Below are positions 9,158 through 15,739 of a DNA stretch of 20,702 nt, one piece after another. The notes under the pieces are model-generated. The model had not been told where the DNA came from. It saw nothing but the letters and a program-made list of their open reading frames with translations, and did not search any database. The DNA lies in the NCBI RefSeq assembly GCF_018854495.1, contig NZ_JABBDR010000037.1:1-20702 (forward strand). The letters are read 5' to 3'. Source of the stretch: Acidithiobacillus ferruginosus (GTDB lineage: Bacteria > Pseudomonadota > Gammaproteobacteria > Acidithiobacillales > Acidithiobacillaceae). The number at the start of each line of letters is the position of its first letter. Positions within the stretch are counted from its first letter, which is position 1. Made by a program: the position numbers and the translations under genes.

Positions 9158-9664
9158 ATGAGCAGGAAAGAGGCTGTAATTCATATTTTTAAGGACGGTG
9201 AGCGCAATATTACGGCATGCCGGATAGACGATTCTGAAAATATATCCTTAAACTTTTGCTTGCCTGATATACAGCTCACCCCATTGCATTTTCTCAACAT
9301 GGCTCTTGGCCAATGCCTCGTGGAACTCACGTTACGGTTTCTGGAGCGACGGGACTTAAGGACAACCTGCCTGATGAGCATCTGCACAGCTGTAAAAACC
9401 ACTGGCGCGGCGCGGATTGACGAGATCAATATTACCTTGACATTACCATTACCATTATCACCTGATGATGAAGTGATCCTGATCAGAATGCTACACCAAT
9501 GTCCGATACATGCAGCCATTACCGGAAGCGTTTCCATCACCTTACAGATATGTGATGACCGCGAAGCCATTTCACGCTATGAGCAGAATCTATTACCCCA
9601 AACATCTGCCGACATATCGCATGTCCACACGGTTGGCGACAGCGCTATCAATATCATGATATAA
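9158..9664 (+). CDS. OsmC/Ohr-like family protein
   Basis: 168 residues. TPLHFLNMALGQCLVELTLRF (41-61), with Cys53, and MLHQCPIHAAITGSVSI (111-127), with Cys115, match the layout of OsmC-like proteins: one Cys in a central helix and a second in a CPxH segment. In Ohr and OsmC these cysteines reduce organic peroxides, whereas other subfamilies have unknown thiol chemistry. The similarity is distant, so peroxidase activity is not assured. A clear CAGGAG at 9146-9151 precedes ATG 9158. The gene lies 29 bases after the chelatase and may be the last gene of the cys/siroheme transcript. A tail of about 25 residues follows the domain. Confidence 0.65.
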   Translation: MSRKEAVIHIFKDGERNITACRIDDSENISLNFCLPDIQLTPLHFLNMALGQCLVELTLRFLERRDLRTTCLMSICTAVKTTGAARIDEINITLTLPLPLSPDDEVILIRMLHQCPIHAAITGSVSITLQICDDREAISRYEQNLLPQTSADISHVHTVGDSAINIMI

Positions 9665-9682
9665 CGCCATAAATTCATCACA

Positions 9683-11107
9683 TTATGAGTTGGCATGGCC
9701 TGACGCTGACCGGTGGTCGTGCTGTGCGTTGAATAAAGAATGCTCACCGCCAAACATCATTGCTATTCCTACCGTGAGCATGGCGGGCAGAAGCACACCG
9801 TAGCTCCCGGTCATTTCGGTGATCATGACGATGGTAGACAAGGGCGCATTGGCCGCTACGGAAAAGACCGCCATCATGCCAACCACCACAAACATGGCAA
9901 TGGGTATATTGAGGTTAGGGGAAACCACCTTCGCAAAATGCCAGAACAAAGCGCCAGAGAGCCCACCGATAACCACCGTTGGGCTAAAGGCCCCGCCGGA
10001 TGCCCCAGAGCCGGCAATCAGAGACATGGCCAGAATGACACAGATTATACCAAGCGCTAACTCGGATACCCCAGGGGAGATTTTATGGTCCATGATCAAC
10101 TGCAACCAGCCATAGCCGTTGCCTATGGCATAAGAAGATAACAAACCAATGCAGCCGGCCAGGACACCGCCTATCATGGCACTGATATAGATCGGCTGTT
10201 TCAGCTTCTTGAACAAATCCGAAATATAATAAAATACCCACAATAGAAAGCGAGCAATCAGGCCGGAAAAAATACCAAAAATGGAAAACCACAGAATGTA
10301 TCTCAACTCAAAGTTGTGTACCGGCAGAACACCTATGCGGAACAGCGGCGAAAATCCGACCTTGGTGGCTACCACCAGGTAAGCTGCAGCCGACGCGGCA
10401 AACGCGGGGATGATCGTTTCGATATCGAAATCGTGCTTGAAAAATATTTCACTACTAGCGATTGCTCCCGCGAGGGGCGCCTTAAACATGGCTCCCAGCC
10501 CAGCGCCGACCCCTATAGCTAAAGCTTCGCGTACTTCGTGGGGTTTTTGCCGGAGCAGCTTGGCAATGAACACACCGACGCTGCCGCCCACCATGCTTAC
10601 CGCGCCCTCGCGGCCAGAAGGCCCACCGGAACCAAGAACCATAGCTGAAGTAAAAAGCGTGGTAAATGCCTCCTTTAAGGTGAGGGATTCGGGGTTCTCA
10701 TGGTAAGCGCGAATCGCTTTATTGGCACCAAGACTCCCCGGATTTTTAATCATAAAATAGGACAGTACCCCGGAAATGAACGCAGCCATTCCTTCCACAA
10801 GAGGAATCATGAAAGGGTAGCCCGGGGCGGAGGTATAGGGCGACTGGATTCCCCCACCAAAACCGGATGAGCGCGGGGGGATGAAATGCGCAACGATACC
10901 CAAAGACAATCTCGTAAAAAAATCCATTATGTCAATAAAAACTAAAGACATTGTCCCAACAATAAGGCCGATAATAACAGGGGTAATAAAATATCGCGCC
11001 TTGTTTTTACCTTTTGCAGGCAGTTCTAGTATATTTTTCCAACTGTGTTGGGGTATCTGTTCATCAGCAGATCCGGGATGATTCACGATTAATTTTTCAT
11101 TTTCCAT
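9683..11107 (-). CDS. ClC family chloride channel/transporter
   Basis: A 474-residue polytopic membrane protein of the ClC fold. Signatures: GSGGPSGREGAVSMVGGSVG (159-178), containing the gating glutamate E167; GLGAMFKAPLAGAIASSE (203-220); and GSGASGGAFSPTVVIGGL. There are no cytoplasmic CBS domains. The loop that is GSGIP in the E. coli protein reads GSLGANKAI here, as in a divergent bacterial branch. After PLAG the first glutamate of the E. coli EE pair is kept (E220) but the second, the inner proton glutamate, is Ile221. Proton coupling may therefore differ. It converges on the OsmC-like gene, with 18 bases between. In acidophiles ClC proteins may help pH and membrane-potential balance (inference). 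Confidence 0.9.
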   Translation of the reverse strand: MENEKLIVNHPGSADEQIPQHSWKNILELPAKGKNKARYFITPVIIGLIVGTMSLVFIDIMDFFTRLSLGIVAHFIPPRSSGFGGGIQSPYTSAPGYPFMIPLVEGMAAFISGVLSYFMIKNPGSLGANKAIRAYHENPESLTLKEAFTTLFTSAMVLGSGGPSGREGAVSMVGGSVGVFIAKLLRQKPHEVREALAIGVGAGLGAMFKAPLAGAIASSEIFFKHDFDIETIIPAFAASAAAYLVVATKVGFSPLFRIGVLPVHNFELRYILWFSIFGIFSGLIARFLLWVFYYISDLFKKLKQPIYISAMIGGVLAGCIGLLSSYAIGNGYGWLQLIMDHKISPGVSELALGIICVILAMSLIAGSGASGGAFSPTVVIGGLSGALFWHFAKVVSPNLNIPIAMFVVVGMMAVFSVAANAPLSTIVMITEMTGSYGVLLPAMLTVGIAMMFGGEHSLFNAQHDHRSASGHANS

Positions 11108-11560
11108 GGCTTATTCCGTGGGTGATCTATAACCTGACCGGCCGCCCTGTCCGGTTTCAGCAGGGGGCCCGTTATCAGCCCGGGTGCTCGCCCAGCCGCC
11201 TTTACCGAGGCGGTAATGTTAGCGCATGAAGTGTCACCGCTTGTTTACTAAAAAGCAACAGACCCCTCCTCAAGTGCCGGATGAGGCATGCCGCTCGTAC
11301 CCGTAGCAGACGCATCGCCGGCAAAACGCTCTTCGAGAACATTTTGCGAGCGCTTGGGCGAGGGTTGCCGCCACCGTGCTCCATTCGTTACCGACATGTC
11401 CCTGCGTATGCCTAGCGGAGGGCTGGCAACCTGTGGCACCGGAAATTCAGCGAAACTTAAATCTACATAGAGATTATGACTCATTAAACGCGGGGCAGGG
11501 TGCGACTATGTATCTCGCGCTGATCACCCACATAGTGAATTATATCGTTTAGCTACTATG
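11108..11560. other. 453-base gap with hairpins and repeated ACTATGT motif
   Basis: No convincing gene: short open frames on both strands lack ribosome-binding sites and look unlike proteins. The ClC promoter should lie at the left side on the minus strand, but no strong -35/-10 pair was seen. CCGCCT (11196-11201) pairs with AGGCGG (11208-11213), while TTACCG (11202-11207) can pair instead with CGGTAA (11211-11216), so two exclusive hairpins share bases. At the right, ACATAG or ACTATGT recurs on both strands at 11465, 11505, 11530 and 11555. The middle of the gap may hold decayed coding sequence. Confidence 0.4.
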
Positions 11561-11561
11561 T
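11465..11561. repeat. four copies of an ACTATGT/ACATAGT motif
   Basis: ACATAG at 11465-11470, ACTATGT at 11505-11511, ACATAGT at 11530-11536 and ACTATGT at 11555-11561. The last three are spaced 25 bases apart from start to start, and the second and third form an inverted repeat. They lie just downstream of the tatA stop (the last copy touches it). Spaced short repeats like this suit a protein-binding array, but the motif is short and AT-rich, so chance is possible. Confidence 0.35.
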
Positions 11562-11809
11562 TATGATTTGGTATGAAGGCTTTTTGCGATGGCTTCCCCT
11601 GCCTCTGCTTCTGCGTCGTGCTCAAGCGCCTTAGTCGCTGGTCCGGCGGTTTTTGGTGATCCCGGCTGTTCTTCTTCCTTCATCGCCTGCCGGAAACTTT
11701 TTATGGCGGAACCTAGATCCCCTCCTATATTCTTTATTTTTGATGTCCCGAAAAGCGCCATAACAATCAACAACAAAATAATCAAATGTGGAAGACTGAA
11801 TATATCCAT
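11561..11809 (-). CDS. tatA: twin-arginine translocase subunit TatA/TatE
   Basis: About 82 residues: an N-terminal membrane helix (SLPHLIILLLIVMALFGTSK), the FGT hinge, an amphipathic helix (NIGGDLGSAIKSFRQAM) and a charged, unstructured tail. This is the standard TatA layout; the protein forms the pore-like assembly that moves folded twin-arginine substrates across the inner membrane. An ATG two codons upstream (11815) is possible, but GAGG is too close to it and well spaced for ATG 11809. TatB and TatC are not nearby, so this is a lone copy. No substrate is obvious among the neighbours. Confidence 0.85.
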   Translation of the reverse strand: MDIFSLPHLIILLLIVMALFGTSKIKNIGGDLGSAIKSFRQAMKEEEQPGSPKTAGPATKALEHDAEAEAGEAIAKSLHTKS

Positions 11810-11934
11810 GGTCATATCCTCACTGCTTGATTCATGCCCTTACTCTGATTTGTCCAGCCGGGTAACGCCCCCACTAATATCGCCAACATTAAATTTTATT
11901 AACATGTCACACCTAGCTGACCGTATGCACTAAA

Positions 11935-11961
11935 TTTACCAACCATTGATCATGATATACT
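11935..11961 (+). promoter_or_regulatory. possible promoter ahead of a structured RNA stretch
   Basis: TTTACC (11935-11940) and TATACT (11956-11961) resemble -35 and -10 boxes, but the spacer is 15 bases, shorter than ideal. It points towards the hairpin-rich stretch that begins about 25 bases downstream. Confidence 0.3.
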
Positions 11962-11986
11962 AATCCAGACGAGTTGAACAAGGTTG

Positions 11987-12109
11987 ATGCCCGTAGGTCG
12001 GCGGGCGCCGGATGCGGCACCGTGACAGCGGCGCTCACGGGCATGCAGGTACCGGGGTGGTCTCAACGGGGAAAACGTGACATCCTCCTGTTCGGGATGC
12101 TACGAACAG
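11987..12109 (+). ncRNA. candidate structured RNA or leader with two stem-loops
   Basis: The outer arms ATGCCCGT (11987-11994) and ACGGGCAT (12037-12044) are perfectly complementary and enclose a second perfect pair, GCGCCG (12005-12010) with CGGCGC (12029-12034), making one long interrupted hairpin. A separate stem, CTGTTCG (12088-12094) with CGAACAG (12103-12109), follows. A possible promoter lies upstream and a small membrane-protein gene starts 135 bases downstream, so this could be a leader RNA or an independent small RNA. A TTG-initiated open frame (11974-12195) covers it but lacks a ribosome-binding site. I could not match a known riboswitch. Confidence 0.35.
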
Positions 12110-12244
12110 CTTATGATACCTCCAGGGTCACCACGCTTAGACTAGGCATGTGGAGCGTTTTTATCACGAGCGCCTTTGTGGAACTTTCCCATTGAATATG
12201 GGGAGATGCTGGATATCTGACGTTCTTTATGGAGTGATCTGTGC

Positions 12245-12472
12245 ATGCGCTGCGGCCTGATCCACTACCTCTGGTCCATAGCGCGCAGACTATGGAATTG
12301 GTCGTTCACTCCTGGCGCCAGAGAGTTGCGCGACTTGACGGCTTATGGGGTTGCCGGTGCAGTGCTCTGTGGTAGTGCTGCCTATCTGGTATTATCCCAT
12401 GATACCCTGGACATACTTGCGGCGGCAGCGAATGGTCTTCTTTGGGGCATTATCATTGGTTTGAAACTATGA
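12245..12472 (+). CDS. small two-helix membrane protein, unknown
   Basis: 75 residues with a tryptophan-rich amphipathic start (HYLWSIARRLWNWSF) and two hydrophobic segments, GVAGAVLCGSAAYLVL (about 35-50) and ILAAAANGLLWGIIIGL (about 57-73). This suggests a hairpin in the inner membrane. A GGAG at 12232-12235 precedes ATG 12245. A GTG four bases upstream is in another frame. No family was recognised. It stands alone on the plus strand, facing the convergent minus-strand gene that ends at 12562. Confidence 0.5.
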   Translation: MRCGLIHYLWSIARRLWNWSFTPGARELRDLTAYGVAGAVLCGSAAYLVLSHDTLDILAAAANGLLWGIIIGLKL

Positions 12473-12561
12473 CCAAACACTTTCCAGAGCCGCAGCTCTG
12501 ACCAGACATAAACTCACGAACTATGACGACGATGAGTCTTTGTAAGAAGACATAACACCAG

Positions 12562-13371
12562 TTAGCGGCCCTGCCGTCCTTTAAGAAACCACCCAGGCCT
12601 GCGAAAAAACTGGGCCAGCCTGGCAAAGAAAACGCGTGCGGCCACAACAAAAGGCGGGATGCGGGTCACCCTGGCAAGAAAATGACCGAAGATGACCATC
12701 CCCACTGCGGGCACGAGAAAGAACGCAATGATCCCCCATACGAGCCACGTTGGAACGGTGTGATTGTTAGCCTGCGCAATCTGTTCCACCGGTGACGGGG
12801 GTTCCCATTCTTTGTTTTCATTGATGGGCGCTGTATCCATCCGGGCAGGTAATGAACCGTGCATACCGGGGAGTCTTTCCGCGCGCATCGCCTTAACGAT
12901 GGCGACATTCTCCAAGTCCATGTAAGTGGTGGTGATCGGCCACCCTCGCCAGACTTTGACCTCCATGCCACCGCCCTCTTTCCAGCGTGCTATGACTGGC
13001 CCATGGTTGATCTCGCCGGTTATACTGCTGGGCCGTCCGTACTTATACGTAACCATGGTGATAATATTTTGGACCTGCCTAGTGTCGCCGAAGCTGGGAA
13101 ATTTATACTCGGCAAGCGCAAACCGGTTATGTCTGTCATACTCCACAGAAAACATACTTGCGCCTTGCAGTTGTGGCATCTGCCCGTTTATCCGATAGGT
13201 GTCGAACCATTGCTGGGGGCCGTTTGGAATAGGGGGAAGGCCTGCTTTCTCTAAAGCGGGCGTCAGTGTCGCGCGCGTCGCATCCTGCAGAGGAACGCCA
13301 AAAAGTAAAAGAGGCGCAGCCATCGCGCTTCCGAGCCAAGCCCATAGCGATATGGCCACAATAAAACGCAT
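12562..13371 (-). CDS. exported protein with C-terminal membrane anchor, unknown
   Basis: About 269 residues. A signal peptide (MRFIVAISLWAWLGSAMA) ends in an AxA-type site before a periplasmic region of about 185 residues containing LFGVPLQDATRATL and EYDRHNRFALAEYKFPSFGD. A membrane helix (TWLVWGIIAFFLVPAVGMVI) and a short, strongly basic C-terminal tail follow, so the protein should be anchored with its bulk outside. GTG 13380 is an alternative start; ATG 13371 is preferred because AGGTG is well placed. It is the last gene of a minus-strand run behind the broken DedA gene. The periplasmic part was not matched to a named family. Confidence 0.7.
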   Translation of the reverse strand: MRFIVAISLWAWLGSAMAAPLLLFGVPLQDATRATLTPALEKAGLPPIPNGPQQWFDTYRINGQMPQLQGASMFSVEYDRHNRFALAEYKFPSFGDTRQVQNIITMVTYKYGRPSSITGEINHGPVIARWKEGGGMEVKVWRGWPITTTYMDLENVAIVKAMRAERLPGMHGSLPARMDTAPINENKEWEPPSPVEQIAQANNHTVPTWLVWGIIAFFLVPAVGMVIFGHFLARVTRIPPFVVAARVFFARLAQFFRRPGWFLKGRQGR

Positions 13372-13397
13372 CCTGATCACCTATTCACCCCCCCTAC

Positions 13398-13867
13398 TCA
13401 TGGATATGCCCGACTGTTCATACTCCGCATGATGGCCATTGCTGCTTCACTTCCCGCGATGCAGCCCTGTAACTGACGCAGTGGTACGACAAAGCGGCCG
13501 ATAGCTCCACCGGCGCGCCGAAACGCCAGAAAAACCGATGCACTTTGTCCACTATTTCCGGCCTGATCCAGACATGGCACCCATAGCGCAGCAATCCGGC
13601 ATGCCCATACCTTGCACCCAATCCGTAAGCCAGGTAGCCGTCTAACGTCGCCGACAGGGCCCCTACCGGAATCGCCTCCCAGATCGGGAAGACCCCTTTG
13701 GCAGCGAGGAAACATGCTGCGACAATAACTGCTTCATCTGGGGCGAAAACAACCCCCATGCTTTCAACAAACAGGATGGCGATAACCGCCCTGATTCCAT
13801 ACTGGCGCAGAATCGGGGTGGCTGCACTAATCAGTGGCGCTAATGTAGTAAGAAACCAGCGCGTCAT
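13398..13867 (-). pseudogene. DedA family membrane protein, frameshifted and truncated
   Basis: The frame starting at 13867 encodes a DedA-type N-terminus (ILFVESMGVVFAPDEAVIV, then FLAAKG and a central YLAYGLGARYG) through VHRFFWRFGAPV, then loses similarity. The expected continuation appears in another minus frame as GAIGRFVVPLRQLQGCIAGS, so one base is missing near 13500-13510. Soon after IAGS both frames stop (13398 and 13418), leaving out the last two helices of a protein of about 200 residues. DedA proteins are flippases for undecaprenyl phosphate and related lipids and support envelope and proton homeostasis. This copy is probably inactive, unless the shift is a sequencing error. Even then the C-terminus is short. 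Confidence 0.75.
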
Positions 13868-13916
13868 CTTCCACCCTTTCTGCTGGCAATGTCACCGTTG
13901 TTCCCTGACAACGCCA

Positions 13917-14255
13917 TTATGAACAGCATTTGTCCGCCCGCCAAGGTGTCGGGCCAACTTCGACCGCTGTACGACCTCCCCCAGGACCACCCCGGATATC
14001 ACGGGCACCGCCATGAGCTTCTTCGTTTTGCGCCCAGGCGCAGTCCATGATCTTGTGGGGTCGGGTAATGGCGAAAGGCCCGATGGCCGCAATCCATAAG
14101 GGTTTACTGTATAATTCGATCCTCAACAAGAATGCACAGCCGTATTGTATCGCCACGACGTATCGGGGATTATTCTCGGTGCCGGAGCAGACCCCTCCAC
14201 CGTGGATTTTAGCAACGACCATACACGCGGTTATACTACACCCATGGTTTGCCAT
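13917..14255 (-). CDS. cysteine-rich hypothetical protein
   Basis: A 112-residue frame beginning MANHGCSITACMVVAKIHGG. The frame is open further upstream, but ATG 14255 follows a perfect AGGAGG (complement of 14263-14268) at correct spacing, the main reason to accept it. It contains seven cysteines, a moderately hydrophobic centre and a Gly/Arg-rich end. No family, signal peptide or cofactor motif was recognised. It is the first of three minus-strand genes (this one, the DedA relic and the anchored protein) with short gaps. An overlapping plus-strand frame lacks a ribosome-binding site. It may be a real orphan gene or a decayed one. Confidence 0.4.
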   Translation of the reverse strand: MANHGCSITACMVVAKIHGGGVCSGTENNPRYVVAIQYGCAFLLRIELYSKPLWIAAIGPFAITRPHKIMDCAWAQNEEAHGGARDIRGGPGGGRTAVEVGPTPWRADKCCS

Positions 14256-14516
14256 CCTGAGCCCTCCTCTTTGCCGATCATTTTTCTGGTGACCGCGTCC
14301 AACGTTGAAAGGCAGGGCTTGGTATTGGTCTTTGCATATACGCATTACCTACCACGGCAGTATGAGTAATTGCCCAACATTCGTCGGAATGTAGTGCATC
14401 TCTGGGTAAAATCGCCTCAGAAAACACCGCGATTCTCTTTACCTTGAAAATTTTTCCATTATACTAAAGTTCGGTGGAGTTGAACTTATATTTACCATCC
14501 AAGGAATAAGGGATGA

Positions 14517-14525
14517 TGTTATAAT
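14517..14525 (+). promoter_or_regulatory. extended -10 promoter of the PepSY gene
   Basis: TGTTATAAT (14517-14525) is a perfect extended -10 element (TGnTATAAT), 28 bases before the start codon. The -35 region is poor, which extended -10 promoters tolerate. The stretch between the minus-strand start at 14255 and this site holds no gene I can support. Confidence 0.6.
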
Positions 14526-14552
14526 CACGCTACAGGTAAACAAGGAGGCATC

Positions 14553-14957
14553 ATGAAACTCACGTCACGCTGTTTCGCTACCGCCTTACTCGCCGGTACC
14601 ATCGGTTTGATAAGCAGCACCGCCGCTTGGGCCTATGAGGGTCAGCAGTATGCTCAGGAGGCACGCATCAGCCCCGACAAGGCGGAGACCATCGCCATGA
14701 ACGCCAGTAGGCCCTGCGGATTTCGACTAAGCAAGGGCTTTTTTCATCCTTTGCAGGCAAAGACCATCGCCAAACAGACCTGCCCCCCGAATACTGCCAA
14801 AGTCACCGGTATGAAGTTGGAAAAAGCCCCCGGCGGTAGTGGCCTGCGTTATGTTGTGGACGTTAGTCGCGAAGACCTGATGTACACTATCTCCATTGAT
14901 GCAAAAACAGAGAAACTCTTGGAGATAGTGATTCTGCCGGGCGGTTCCAAGCCCTGA
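14553..14957 (+). CDS. periplasmic PepSY-domain protein with two cysteines
   Basis: 134 residues. A signal peptide of about 27 (ending TAAWA before YEGQQ) exports it. Residues 65-126 form a PepSY-like unit: the helix PLQAKTIAKQTCP, then strands LRYVVDVS and YTISIDAKTEKLLEI. Upstream, SPDKAETIAMNASRPCG (40-56) resembles the same helix again, so the domain's first helix seems duplicated. Each copy carries one Cys (C55 and C77), which could form a disulfide in the periplasm. PepSY domains often act as inhibitors or sensors; this one has no recognised partner. AGGAGG at 14543-14548 and an extended -10 promoter support a real, singly transcribed gene. Confidence 0.75.
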   Translation: MKLTSRCFATALLAGTIGLISSTAAWAYEGQQYAQEARISPDKAETIAMNASRPCGFRLSKGFFHPLQAKTIAKQTCPPNTAKVTGMKLEKAPGGSGLRYVVDVSREDLMYTISIDAKTEKLLEIVILPGGSKP

Positions 14958-14969
14958 ATGGCCACTAGA

Positions 14970-15073
14970 TAAGGTCGCCAAATCCATGCCGCAAATCTGC
15001 ATATAGTGGCGCGGAGTGCCTAGGACATCCCGCCAGCGCCGTGCAACATGCATGTGCAGCGCTGGCGACCTTA
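14970..15073 (-). ncRNA. strong nested inverted repeats; possible relic bridge RNA of the IS
   Basis: TAAGGTCGCCA (14970-14980) and TGGCGACCTTA (15063-15073) are perfect 11-base complements spanning 104 bases. Inside, CGCCAGCGC (15031-15039) pairs perfectly with GCGCTGGCG (15059-15067), extended by TGCA/TGCA (15042-15045 with 15055-15058). The two pairings share bases 15063-15067, so they are mutually exclusive. The block lies downstream of the transposase relic on its own strand. IS1111-group elements carry their guide (bridge or seek) RNA on that side. That identity is inference; an attenuator or unrelated repeat is possible. Confidence 0.4.
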
Positions 15074-15292
15074 GCTTGGGCTGCGTTCATGGGTTTCCAC
15101 AGCCACTCACAAAACCCACAGCAACAGGCACGCTGGCCGGGCGAGAGCACCAACAAACCTACCGTCTCCAGCGCTTGACCAGCGGTAAGCGTCCCGTACC
15201 TCGACCAAGACACTTCCCAGATTTTTCAGATATCGGTTCGACCAATTCGCCATCTTCACGTCATCAAACAATCGTCGGAAAGAACCTCCTGC

Positions 15293-15642
15293 TTACCTAC
15301 TGTTGTCCAGTAAAAAACGGTTCCAGCCTTGGTGCACCATATCTGGACGATACCGTTCTCCTCGGGCCATGGCGGCCCAAACCACGCGCAGATTTTTCAC
15401 GGCGACAGCGACTGCGGCTTTATAAATGCCTCGCCGCTCCAGGAGTCTGAGGATCCATTTTGTTTCCCAAATGACGGATCAGGATCATGGCTCCCTGAAT
15501 ACACAAGTACCGGAGATAACGATCCCCTCATTTCGTGATACACCCGAGAAGGTTTCCCCCCGGAACTGGACTGCCGGGGAACCACCCCCACCCAAGCCGT
15601 CACTTCCCTGCCATTGCGAAACAGTTTGGCATGCACCCTCAA
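15293..15642 (-). pseudogene. IS110/IS1111 family transposase, C-terminal fragment with frameshifts
   Basis: Three minus-strand frames together rebuild the C-terminal part (transposase_20-like) of an IS1111-type transposase. FRNGREVTAWVGVVPRQSSS comes first. In another frame follows LLGCITK, an in-frame TGA probably replacing an Arg CGA, and GDRYLRYLCIQGAMILIRHL. In the third come WILRLLERRGIYKAAVAV and KNLRVVWAAMARGERYRP, ending at 15293-15295. So there are two frameshifts and one nonsense change. The N-terminal DEDD catalytic domain is missing altogether, the remaining sequence starting abruptly near 15642. The enzyme is inactive. The family uses a DEDD/serine recombinase guided by an RNA encoded in the element's non-coding end. 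Confidence 0.85.
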
Positions 15643-15652
15643 TGAGAGAAAA

Positions 15653-15734
15653 AGCCCATGCCTTGCGGTGTGGGAGCCCCGCCCTTCCCGCTCTGGAGAG
15701 CGGCAGCCGTAGGCGGTGGGCTGGGAGGACGTCC
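15653..15734 (-). repeat. compact multi-stem palindromic element
   Basis: Several stems fit in about 80 bases. CCCATGCC/GGTGTGGG (15655-15662 with 15667-15674, two wobble pairs). CCGCC/GGCGG (15679-15683 with 15712-15716), enclosing a perfect CCGCTCT/AGAGCGG (15688-15694 with 15697-15703). Alternatively an outer AGCCCA/TGGGCT (15653-15658 with 15717-15722). GGACGTCC (15727-15734) is palindromic. On the minus strand the outer stem runs straight into TTTTTC, as in an intrinsic terminator behind the TraD-like gene. Paired hairpins also occur at ends of IS200/IS605-type elements, so a relic end is possible. Confidence 0.45.
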
Positions 15735-15739
15735 ACTAT

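Larger units (their letters stand above)
14958..15642 (-). mobile_element. decayed IS110/IS1111-family insertion sequence
   Basis: Footprint of the relic: broken transposase at 15293-15642 plus about 330 bases of non-coding 3' flank down to the PepSY gene. The flank has no gene I can support and is strongly structured at its far end (14970-15073). The left boundary cannot be fixed, because these elements lack classical terminal repeats. On the right the element is cut inside the transposase and abuts another palindromic block. Confidence 0.55.

Noticed and set aside
11248..11484. Overlapping open frames on both strands in the gap between the ClC and tatA genes
   Set aside because: They lack ribosome-binding sites and recognisable domains. 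At most they are decayed sequence.
11981..12050. Possible integron attC site
   Set aside because: The inverted repeat has the right size, but the required core site GTTRRRY and its partner are absent and there is no integrase or cassette array.
11974..12195. 73-codon plus-strand frame starting with TTG
   Set aside because: There is no ribosome-binding site before the TTG and the translation is not family-like. The bases are better explained by the inverted repeats.
14251..14260. CATCCTGA resembling an RP4-type nick site
   Set aside because: It overlaps the start of the cysteine-rich frame, lacks the adjacent inverted repeat of such origins, and is short enough to be chance.
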